Below, piece after piece: positions 37,599 to 43,571 of a stretch of 43,571 nt of DNA. The position numbers and the translations under genes were made by a program. Under the pieces are notes generated by a model. That model saw only the letters and a list, made by a program, of their open reading frames with translations. It did no database searches and had not been told where the DNA came from. Position 1 is the first letter of the stretch. The number at the start of each line of letters is the position of its first letter. Origin of the DNA: an uncultured Clostridia bacterium (lineage in GTDB: Bacteria; Bacillota; Clostridia; Christensenellales; Borkfalkiaceae); the NCBI GenBank assembly GCA_947628505.1, contig CANRAD010000016.1, forward strand, positions 1 through 43,571, written 5' to 3'.

Positions 37599-38705
37599 AT
37601 GAAATGTGTTTGCGAAGGGATAGATTTATCCGACGCGGTGTTGAAAGTAGTAAAAGCCTGTTCTTCCAAAACGACAGTTCCCGTTCTCGAATGCGTTAAG
37701 ATATCGGCCAAAAACGACGGAATAACGCTTTCGGCTACGGACGGCGAAATTTCAATCATAAAAAAGATAAAGGCCGAAGTTTACGAGGAAGGCGACGTCT
37801 GCGTTCCCGGCAGATACTTTTCCGATTTTATAAAGAAGCTCGAAGGCGTACAGATAACCCTTGTGGCGGACGGCAGAAAGATGGATATAACTTATGCCGA
37901 CAGCCAGACGAGCATGATGGTGCTTCCGGCCGACGATTTTCCCAAAATCGATACTCAAATAAACGAAAACAGCTTTACTTTGAAGACAGCCGATCTCAAA
38001 AGATTTATATTGTCCACTTCGTTTTGCTGCGCTACGGACGATTCGCGTCCCATTCTGAAAGGCTGTCAGTTCTTGATAGAAGGAGACGGCATATGCGTTA
38101 CGGCGCTCGACGGCTTCCGCCTTGCCACAGTCAGCGGTAAAATAACGTCCGGCACGGGGAATATGAATATTGTTTGCCCGGCGAGAACGCTTAACGAGAT
38201 AGAAAAAATGCTCCCGGACGACGACGGCGAAACCACCGTTTTCGTTCAGAGGGGAATGATACTCGTATCTTCCGACAATACCGTTCTCACTTCGAGACTT
38301 TACGGCGGGGATTTCATAAAGAAGGAAAACATAATCCCCAGATCGTTCGTAACGACGGTGAAAGTAAACAAAAATCTTTTGAAGGCTTCCATAGAGCGCG
38401 CGGCTATTCTCGTGAGAAGCGATAAAAACAGCCTCATAATTTTCGATATAGCGGGAGAAAAAGTGGAAATTTCTTCGGCTTCGGAAATAGGAAACGTGCA
38501 GGAACCTGTAAAGGCGGAAATAAACGGAAAAGACGTGAAAATCGCCATGAATTCCAAGTTCATAATCGACGCGGTGAACGCGCTCGACGAGGACGACATT
38601 GTGCTGTCTTTCAACAATCAGGTTCAGCCGTTTATCTGCCAGAATGAGAAAAACAAGGACAATTTATATCTTATTTTGCCCGTCCGCACCTCGAATAACG
38701 CTTGA
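37599..38705 (+). CDS. dnaN: DNA polymerase III beta sliding clamp
   Basis: A 368-residue clamp, the usual length. Three clamp domains are evident: LSDAVLKVVKACSSKTTVPVLECVKISA (domain 1), KTADLKRFILSTSFCCATDDSRPILKGCQF.., GFRLATVSG (domain 2) and the C-terminal LYLILPVRT ending. It encircles DNA and tethers polymerase III. AGGGAG nine bases before the ATG. No dnaA upstream, which is unusual. rpmH follows 103 bp later with its own promoter. Confidence 0.96.
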   Translation: MKCVCEGIDLSDAVLKVVKACSSKTTVPVLECVKISAKNDGITLSATDGEISIIKKIKAEVYEEGDVCVPGRYFSDFIKKLEGVQITLVADGRKMDITYADSQTSMMVLPADDFPKIDTQINENSFTLKTADLKRFILSTSFCCATDDSRPILKGCQFLIEGDGICVTALDGFRLATVSGKITSGTGNMNIVCPARTLNEIEKMLPDDDGETTVFVQRGMILVSSDNTVLTSRLYGGDFIKKENIIPRSFVTTVKVNKNLLKASIERAAILVRSDKNSLIIFDIAGEKVEISSASEIGNVQEPVKAEINGKDVKIAMNSKFIIDAVNALDEDDIVLSFNNQVQPFICQNEKNKDNLYLILPVRTSNNA

Positions 38706-38731
38706 CTTTGAAACATTTTTAATTATATAAT
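38702..38731 (+). promoter_or_regulatory. rpmH operon promoter
   Basis: TTGACT (38702-38707, overlapping the dnaN stop), 18 bases, TATAAT (38726-38731). Confidence 0.65.
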
Positions 38732-38808
38732 GATAAAAGTGCGGAAATTTAAGGGTTTTTTCCGCCGATTCGGAGAAAATCTTTTCCATAAAGACAAAAG
38801 GAGTTATT

Positions 38809-38943
38809 ATGAAACGTACTTATCAGCCTAAAAAGAGACAGAGAAGCAAAGTTCACGGTTTCAGAAAGAGAATGGCTTCCACCGCGGGAAGAAAGGTACT
38901 GAAACGCAGAAGAAATAAGGGCAGAAAAAAGCTCTCAGCATAA
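38809..38943 (+). CDS. rpmH: 50S ribosomal protein L34
   Basis: A 44-residue protein beginning [18 protein letters not shown] and ending KGRKKLSA, the standard L34 sequence. Very basic, full length. AAAGGAG sets the ATG. First gene of rpmH-rnpA-yidD-yidC-jag; the rnpA start follows the stop by one base. Confidence 0.97.
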   Translation: MKRTYQPKKRQRSKVHGFRKRMASTAGRKVLKRRRNKGRKKLSA

Positions 38944-38944
38944 A

Positions 38945-39274
38945 TTGAATTATTTAAGAATAAAAAAGAACGCAGATTTTCAGAAAGTTTTCAAGAGGGG
39001 AAAAAGGGTATTTTCCCCTAATCTTTCGTTAATCTGCTACCCTTCGGAAAAAATGAGAATGGGCATAGCCGTATCCAAAAAGCACGGCAAGGCCGTTCGG
39101 CGCAACAGAATCAAAAGACTTTTGAGAGAAGCATTCAGATTGACGTGCGGCGAGCTCGAAAGAAATTATTGCATAATAGTTTTGCCGAAAGTGCAGAGCG
39201 AATACACGTTCCGCGATTTCAAAACGAGCTTTTCTTCCTGCTTCAAGAAGATGAACAAATGCGCAAATCCTTGA
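38945..39274 (+). CDS. rnpA: Ribonuclease P protein component
   Basis: A 109-residue RNase P protein that helps the catalytic RNA mature tRNA 5' ends. ADFQKVFKRGKRVFSPNLSLICYP at the start and the signature RMGIAVSKKHGKAVRRNRIKRLLREAFR (RNR box) are clear. The start is TTG at 38945 immediately after rpmH, with no strong ribosome site, suggesting coupling. Its end overlaps yidD by 16 bases. Confidence 0.95.
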   Translation: MNYLRIKKNADFQKVFKRGKRVFSPNLSLICYPSEKMRMGIAVSKKHGKAVRRNRIKRLLREAFRLTCGELERNYCIIVLPKVQSEYTFRDFKTSFSSCFKKMNKCANP

Positions 39275-39537
39275 AAAGACTCCTCAAAAAGGTGTACAGA
39301 CCTTTTTTGAGGGGAGCAGTAATGCGTATAATTATCTTTTATCAGCGAAGGCTTTCGAGACACACTTGCCTCTATGAGCCTACGTGTTCGGAATATATGT
39401 TGCGCGCTGTCAACAACAGAGGGGTAATATTCGGCATACTTGCGGGGCTTTGGAGAATTTTAAGGTGCAATCCTCTTTCGAAAGGCGGGTACGATCCTCC
39501 TCCCGAAAGGCTTTTCAAATACAAATGGGTACTTTAA
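39259..39537 (+). CDS. yidD: Membrane protein insertion efficiency factor YidD
   Basis: About 92 residues from ATG 39259. The YidD signature is present: IIFYQRRLSRHTCLYEPTCSEYMLRAV (conserved P-T-CS-Y), GVIFGILAGLWRILRCNPLSKGGYDPPP. It assists YidC. The N-terminal extension of the longer frame is rnpA sequence in another phase. Lies between rnpA and yidC as usual. Confidence 0.93.
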   Translation: MRKSLKRLLKKVYRPFLRGAVMRIIIFYQRRLSRHTCLYEPTCSEYMLRAVNNRGVIFGILAGLWRILRCNPLSKGGYDPPPERLFKYKWVL

Positions 39538-39541
39538 AACC

Positions 39542-40861
39542 ATGAATACTTTGGCTTTACTTGCAACTTCACACGAATATATCGACGTAGCCGTAAGCGG
39601 AATAGGCACGGTCGATCTTAACTGGATAGGCAACATCATAAAATGGCTGTTCGACCTGTTCGCGGGCGTTCCCGGCGCCATAGGTCTGGGCGCCATAATT
39701 TTCACGCTTTTTTTAAAGACCATTGTGCTTCCTCTCGACGTATATTCGCGCGTGAAGATGAAAAAACAGTCGCTTGTAATGGAAAAAATGCGGCCGCAGA
39801 TGGAAAAACTGCAAAAGCAATACGCAAACGACAAAAATATGTATAACCAGAAAGTGTTGGAACTGCAAAAAGCGCACGGATACAATCCGCTTTCTGCATG
39901 TCTCCCGACGATAATCTCTCTCGTCATATTCATGGTAGTGTTCTCGGCGTTCTCGACGTATTCGCAATACGCGAATCTCTCCATGTATAACAATATGACG
40001 GAGGCTTACAGCACGTCCGTACAGCAATATGTATACGCCGAAGGCGTCGAAGATCCCACCGACAACAAGTATTTCCTCATTGCCGGCGACGAAAATTTCA
40101 ATCAGATAACGCCCAAAACCGATAAGAACGGAAACTTTGTGGATGACGACGGCAAGCCGTTGAAAATTACCGGATATTTTATAGATTACGACAAATTCGC
40201 CGCATACTATACCGCATTGAACGGTGCGGATCCCTTTGCGGAAGCCGTAAAAGAAAGCGCGAAAAACGAGATAGTCGTGTCGTTCGTGCGCGAGGGCGCG
40301 CAGGCGGCTTCGGCCGAATATTACAGAAAACACCGTCCGGAAACTTCGTTTTTATGGATAGGCAATCTGTGGTATCCCGACAGCATGTTCAATAAAGAAG
40401 TGCCTTCGTTCTCGGAATTCAGTTCGGCCATTTCCCGTGCGGCGGGCTCGGTGAGCTCTACATACGAGGCGTCGTACAACGAAGTTACTCAGGACTTGGG
40501 AACCGAAAAGAACACGTGGAACGGATATTTCGTGCTCATAGTGCTTTCGATAGGCTTTATGTTCCTTCAACAGTTCATAACGATGCGTTCGCAGAAGGCG
40601 GCAAACGAATTGAGTTCGGTGGACGGCTCGGGCGCGCGCACCAATAAAATGATGATGATACTTATGCCGATAATATTCGGTATATTCTCGTTTATGTACA
40701 GCGCGGCGTTCTCGATATATATGATAATGAACACCGTGTACAGTTTGATATCGACGTTGATAATAAATAAGCTCGTTTCGATGCGTTTCGAGAAAAAGCA
40801 GCAGAACGAAGAGATGGAAAGGGTTTCGAAGCGCGCGAGCGGAGGAAAGAGGTTAAATTAA
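39542..40861 (+). CDS. yidC: Membrane protein insertase YidC/OxaA
   Basis: A 439-residue Gram-positive-type insertase. Hydrophobic segments: about 40-63 (IGLGAIIFTLFLKTIVLPLD), 118-141 (PTIISLVIFMVVFSAFSTY), 331-350 and two at 372-412; the cytoplasmic hairpin KMRPQMEKLQKQYANDKNMYNQKVLELQK with YNPLSACLP is typical. Unusual is the ~185-residue hydrophilic insert (about 142-325) between the second and third core helices, normally a short loop. No lipoprotein cysteine at the N-terminus, unlike SpoIIIJ. It inserts membrane proteins with or without Sec. The last base before jag overlaps no coding; jag begins directly after the stop. Confidence 0.93.
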   Translation: MNTLALLATSHEYIDVAVSGIGTVDLNWIGNIIKWLFDLFAGVPGAIGLGAIIFTLFLKTIVLPLDVYSRVKMKKQSLVMEKMRPQMEKLQKQYANDKNMYNQKVLELQKAHGYNPLSACLPTIISLVIFMVVFSAFSTYSQYANLSMYNNMTEAYSTSVQQYVYAEGVEDPTDNKYFLIAGDENFNQITPKTDKNGNFVDDDGKPLKITGYFIDYDKFAAYYTALNGADPFAEAVKESAKNEIVVSFVREGAQAASAEYYRKHRPETSFLWIGNLWYPDSMFNKEVPSFSEFSSAISRAAGSVSSTYEASYNEVTQDLGTEKNTWNGYFVLIVLSIGFMFLQQFITMRSQKAANELSSVDGSGARTNKMMMILMPIIFGIFSFMYSAAFSIYMIMNTVYSLISTLIINKLVSMRFEKKQQNEEMERVSKRASGGKRLN

Positions 40862-41716
40862 ATGGAAGAAGAAAACGTATTTCTCGGAAAAACCGAGGAA
40901 GAGGCAATCCAGGAAGGATTGATGACTCTGGCGATATCCCGCAGCGAAGCGGAAATCGAGGTAATCGAAGAGGGTAAAAAGCGGCTTTTCGGTTCCACGC
41001 GCTGGAAAGTGCGCGTAACGAAAAAGAGCGTATCCGACGGCACGCGCGCGGCGCAGTTTGTCGAAGGTCTGCTCGCCATTCTTAAAACAGACGGCAAATG
41101 CGAGGTCGTCGCCGAGGACGAAAGCATAAAAATCGAAATCAAGTCGGAAAATTCTTCGAAAGTAATCGGCAAACACGGAGACGTACTCGACGCGATACAG
41201 TGCCTTGCCGGCGCCGTTGCGAATATCGGCAGAGATTCATATAAAAAGGTCGTTGTGGACTGTGAAAACTATCGCAGTCAGCGCGAGGAAACGTTGAGAA
41301 ATCTGGCCGACAGACTTGCCAAAAAGGCGGTTGCGCTCGGCAGAAAAATAGCGTTGGAGCCCATGAATCCTTACGAGAGGAGAATAATTCATTCCGCGCT
41401 CGTGGGAAAGAACGTCAGAACGGTGTCCGAGGGCAAAGAGCCCGCGAGATATATAGTTATCGTTCCCGACAACGCCGATCCCAATGACAAAGGCATACGC
41501 GACGACAGACGCCGCGGCGGAAGAGACGGCAAGAGGTACGATCGCCGCGGGGACCGCAGAGAGCGCGGCGGAAGAGACGAGAGAAGAGGCCCTCGCCCCT
41601 CCGGCGGCGCGAAACGCGGCAAGAAAGAGATACATTTCGGCGCGTTCCTCGGAAATTCCGGAGCGGGGAAAGCGGAGAATACCGCGCCCGCGACGCCCGA
41701 TAAAGAACAGAAATAA
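40862..41716 (+). CDS. jag: RNA-binding protein Jag/KhpB
   Basis: A 284-residue protein. Jag-N domain (about 1-52, FLGKTEEEAIQEGLMTLAISRSEAEIEVIEEGKKRLFG), a KH domain with IGKHGDVLDAIQCL (about 100-115), an R3H domain (about 145-205, ERRIIHSALVGKNVRTVSEGKEPARYIVI) and a C-terminal Arg/Gly/Asp-rich tail (about 212-284) with RGG-like repeats that should strengthen RNA binding. Starts directly after the yidC stop. KhpB works with KhpA in cell-division-related RNA control in other Firmicutes. Confidence 0.94.
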   Translation: MEEENVFLGKTEEEAIQEGLMTLAISRSEAEIEVIEEGKKRLFGSTRWKVRVTKKSVSDGTRAAQFVEGLLAILKTDGKCEVVAEDESIKIEIKSENSSKVIGKHGDVLDAIQCLAGAVANIGRDSYKKVVVDCENYRSQREETLRNLADRLAKKAVALGRKIALEPMNPYERRIIHSALVGKNVRTVSEGKEPARYIVIVPDNADPNDKGIRDDRRRGGRDGKRYDRRGDRRERGGRDERRGPRPSGGAKRGKKEIHFGAFLGNSGAGKAENTAPATPDKEQK

Positions 41717-41732
41717 AGCGGCGGCTTGCCGA

Positions 41733-41873
41733 TTGCGCATACATGCGCCTCAGCCGAGGTGAATGTGCGCCATTATATAAAAAGTGAGCCCTTAAAAATG
41801 GCGCAAAGAGGAGCGGAGCTCCTCAAATCACGGAAAAGCGCAGGCACGGCTTGCCGAGCTTTTCGTGAAAAAA
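41733..41873 (+). repeat. Structured ~140-bp direct repeat, copy 1
   Basis: Almost identical to 41924-42063. It can fold into consecutive stems: GCGCAT/ATGCGC, CCTC/GAGG, TGCGCCATT/AATGGCGCA enclosing ~24 nt, GAGGAGC/GCTCCTC and CACGGAAAAGC/GCTTTTCGTG, followed by an A-run. Not coding in any convincing frame. Confidence 0.8.
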
Positions 41874-41923
41874 CAAACTCAACGGCGCAAGCAAAACCAC
41901 GCTTTTGCGCAGCGCAACACAAT

Positions 41924-42063
41924 TTGCGCATACATGCGCCTCAGCCGAGGTGAATGTGCGCCATTATATAAAAAGTGAGCCCTAAAAATGGCGCAAAGAG
42001 GAGCGGAGCTCCTCAAATCACGGAAAAGCGCAGGCACGGTTTGCCGAGCTTTTCGTGAAAAAA
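41924..42063 (+). repeat. Structured ~140-bp direct repeat, copy 2
   Basis: Differs from copy 1 by one deleted T and one C-to-T change in the last loop. The 50-bp spacer between copies contains its own GCGCAAGC/GCTTTTGCGC hairpin. It ends just before the riboswitch. Confidence 0.8.
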
Positions 42064-42071
42064 ACATTATA

Positions 42072-42160
42072 TATCTGATGGTTTTCGGATAAACACATCA
42101 CTAAAAAAACCGAGGAGTAGCGTAAAGCAAAACGGACGGTTTTTGACCGTCCGTTTTAAT
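42072..42160 (+). promoter_or_regulatory. PreQ1-I-like riboswitch with terminator
   Basis: P1 TGATG (42076-42080)/CATCA (42096-42100); loop TCGG (42085-42088) pairs with CCGA (42110-42113) after an A-rich stretch, the H-type pseudoknot of class I preQ1 aptamers. Terminator stem 42129-42140/42146-42157 with TTTT. AAAAACCG (42105-42112) can instead pair with CGGTTTTT (42137-42144), an antiterminator exclusive of both other folds. Upstream of queT. Confidence 0.75.
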
Positions 42161-42182
42161 TTGAAAACGCGAATTATAAAAT

Positions 42183-42752
42183 ATGAAAGACATTTTTACG
42201 ACCAAAAGACTTTGCAGAGCCGGTTTGATAGCCGCGCTGTACGTGGCGTTGACCTATGCTTTCGGCGCAATCGCCTACAACGGCATAGTGCAGATAAGGC
42301 CTGCGGAAGCGCTCACAATATTGCCGCTGTTTTATGCGGAGGCCGTGCCCGCGCTGTGGATAGGCTGTATGTTGGCAAACCTGATGTCGCCGTTTGTTAT
42401 GTACGACGTGCCGATAGGCGGCGCGGCAACGCTCATAGCGGCCGTACTTACGTTCCTTGCGGGATATCTGATAAGAAACCACGCGGCGAGAATGGCGCTC
42501 GGCGGAATATTCCCCGTGCTTGCGAATGCATTTATAATACCCGTTATCATAGTGTTTTTGTGCGGCGACACCATGGGCTACGCTTCGACGGCGGCCTATT
42601 GGATAAACTTCGGCTCGCTCGCCGCAACCGAGGCGGTGTGGGTGTACGGTCTGGGCGTACCTATGTATATAGCCATTGTAAACCTGCAAAAGCGGGGCGT
42701 AAGGGCGTTTACCGACGAACCTTTAAAAAAAGAACGGCAAAAACAGACGTAA
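42183..42752 (+). CDS. queT: QueT-family queuosine precursor transporter
   Basis: A 189-residue membrane protein of the QueT/COG4708 family, thought to be the substrate-binding (S) component of an ECF transporter for preQ1 or related precursors. About six hydrophobic segments; the family stretch NGIVQIRPAEALTILPLFYAEAVPALWIGCMLANL (about 33-67) is clear, followed by VMYDVPIGGAATLIAA. The upstream preQ1-like riboswitch supports the substrate. No good Shine-Dalgarno is seen before the ATG. No other queuosine genes are in the window. Confidence 0.9.
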   Translation: MKDIFTTKRLCRAGLIAALYVALTYAFGAIAYNGIVQIRPAEALTILPLFYAEAVPALWIGCMLANLMSPFVMYDVPIGGAATLIAAVLTFLAGYLIRNHAARMALGGIFPVLANAFIIPVIIVFLCGDTMGYASTAAYWINFGSLAATEAVWVYGLGVPMYIAIVNLQKRGVRAFTDEPLKKERQKQT

Positions 42753-42767
42753 AACGCAGTGCGTTTT
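42751..42767 (+). terminator. Terminator after queT
   Basis: AAAACGC, loop AGT, GCGTTTT followed by ATTT, directly at the queT stop. Confidence 0.65.
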
Positions 42768-42878
42768 ATTTCAATATTATTTAGAAAAATCCCCTTGAAC
42801 GACGGAAAGACGGCGTACAGGCACAGGCAAGGAACTGTTGCACCAAAGAAAAAATATATAAATCCAAAAAAAGGAACT

Positions 42879-43082
42879 ATGACACCGGGCGATTACGCGC
42901 AAGCAAAGAAATACGGCGAAACTGCCAAACAAAAATACATTGAGAAAAAAAGGCACAAAAAAAAAGTAACGACGTGCCAAATACTACAAAGAGTATTATC
43001 AGCCCGACTCCTCACGGAATCGCCGTTACTATCTAGGAGTTTAACATATAAATTTGCCATTGTCAAGCAGATTTTAAAATAA
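42879..43082 (+). CDS. Small basic hypothetical protein (uncertain)
   Basis: A 67-codon frame from an ATG with GGA four bases upstream, beginning MTPGDYAQAKKYGETAKQKY and very rich in lysine in its first half; the second half looks random. I do not recognise it. The frame extends upstream to a GTG at 42759 that lies inside the queT terminator. It could be a truncated or non-functional gene. Confidence 0.25.
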   Translation: MTPGDYAQAKKYGETAKQKYIEKKRHKKKVTTCQILQRVLSARLLTESPLLSRSLTYKFAIVKQILK

Positions 43083-43127
43083 TAGATTTTAGGTCGGCTG
43101 TATCGGCAGACAACGGTAAGGTGCGTT

Positions 43128-43424
43128 ATGAATTTTTGCGAGAGGTGTAATATTGTCTGCAACGACGAAAGATGTCCCCAATGCGGACGGAAGAAGCTCA
43201 GAGCCGTAAACGAAGACGATTTTTGTTTGGTTGCGCAAGTGGATAGATACTTCGGCGATAGTTTAAAGGAAAATTTGGAAATCGAAAATATAGAATGTGT
43301 TCTTCTGCCGTACGGCACGGTAGTTAATACCAAATTCGCCTTACCGTTGGAAAGTTATTTGCTCTATGTACGATATAAAGATTCGGAGTACGTACGGCAA
43401 ATATTAAAGGATAATAATTTTTGA
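43128..43424 (+). CDS. Zinc-ribbon protein with DUF2007-like C-terminus
   Basis: A 98-residue protein. The N-terminal ribbon CERCNIVCNDERCPQCGRKKL holds two CxxC pairs for zinc. The rest (FCLVAQVDRYFGDSLKENLEIENIECVLLPYGTV...ESYLLYVRYKDSEYVRQIL) resembles DUF2007, a small ferredoxin-like domain in which one segment recalls the P-II/signal-transducing fold. Function unknown. AAGGTG six bases before the ATG. Confidence 0.7.
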   Translation: MNFCERCNIVCNDERCPQCGRKKLRAVNEDDFCLVAQVDRYFGDSLKENLEIENIECVLLPYGTVVNTKFALPLESYLLYVRYKDSEYVRQILKDNNF

Positions 43425-43466
43425 AATTCTATTTATTTGCCTTTTTATATGCCCGAAAATATAAGT

Positions 43467-43529
43467 ACCCCCGCGCTAAGCGCGGGGGTGTTGATTGTCT
43501 AACGAAAACCACGCGATAGTCGCGTGGTT
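43467..43529. other. Two adjacent GC-rich hairpins, possible IS200/IS605-type end
   Basis: ACCCCCGCGC/GCGCGGGGGT (43467-43489, loop TAA) and AACCACGCGA/TCGCGTGGTT (43507-43529, loop TAG). Closely spaced subterminal hairpins with three-base loops are typical of IS200-type left ends; the transposase would lie beyond the window. They may also simply end the preceding gene. Confidence 0.35.
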
Positions 43530-43571
43530 CAAGAGAGGTTAACCGATAAGAATTGAAAATAAAACTCCGAT

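Noticed and set aside
42759-42878. GTG start for the small basic ORF
   Set aside because: The GTG lies inside the queT terminator hairpin; the ATG at 42879 is the only plausible start.
1-43571. CRISPR array
   Set aside because: No regularly spaced direct repeats with unique spacers were seen; the repeats found are two- or three-copy elements.

Overview
The window looks like a chromosome segment of a spore-forming, low-to-mid GC Bacillota, most likely a Clostridia-type gut anaerobe (inference). Evidence: spoIIR, a sleB-ypeB pair, yyaC, Shine-Dalgarno-led genes, and the origin-proximal set parA/parB, rsmG, dnaN, rpmH, rnpA, yidD, yidC and jag. No genus can be named from sequence reading alone.

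Left third (1-17,500), accessory DNA in a tRNA cluster. Element 1 (left end outside the window; right end at a tRNA-Leu(UAA), 5047-5133) carries a small serine recombinase, an AbiH-type phage-defence protein, a Phd/RelE-like toxin-antitoxin pair and a tyrosine integrase. Element 2 (5,324-17,218) is bounded by 27-bp direct repeats of the 3' end of tRNA-Cys(GCA). It encodes a D12-class adenine methyltransferase followed by a fusion of PD-(D/E)XK, DGQHR and HEPN-like segments (candidate restriction or defence system), an AAA/DUF4143 ATPase, a phage-derived cassette (TerS-like, ParB-like, methyltransferase-like), a radical SAM protein, a MobV relaxase with a recognisable oriT, and its own integrase. 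The two elements share related integrases, arm-site repeats, a conserved ~90-nt non-coding block and tiny ORFs ending in R-x-P-stop. The tRNA operon Val-Gly-Cys lies immediately right of element 2.

Middle (17,500-30,000), chromosomal. Spore genes spoIIR (with a sigma-F-like promoter), sleB and a ypeB with a long charged N-terminal extension are followed by two CobW-type GTPases, a DUF2188 membrane protein, a DUF4422/flippase pair, an FmdB zinc ribbon and a CorA-type Mg2+ transporter. The CorA gene is preceded by a promoter, a 10-codon leader ORF beginning MDDP and an intrinsic terminator: a likely attenuator. An M1 lipoprotein peptidase and a nitrilase-fold protein lacking its catalytic residues complete this part.

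Right third (30,000-43,571), origin region. parB, parA and ftsH read leftward. Two parS-like sites and three exact DnaA boxes (34,501-34,838) mark a probable oriC, but no dnaA gene is present. Next come yyaC, a SLOG protein and rsmG, then dnaN-rpmH-rnpA-yidD-yidC-jag as one co-directional run. After jag are two ~140-bp structured direct repeats, then a preQ1-I-like riboswitch and queT. The window closes with a zinc-ribbon/DUF2007-like protein and two GC-rich hairpins that may be the end of an IS200/IS605 element.
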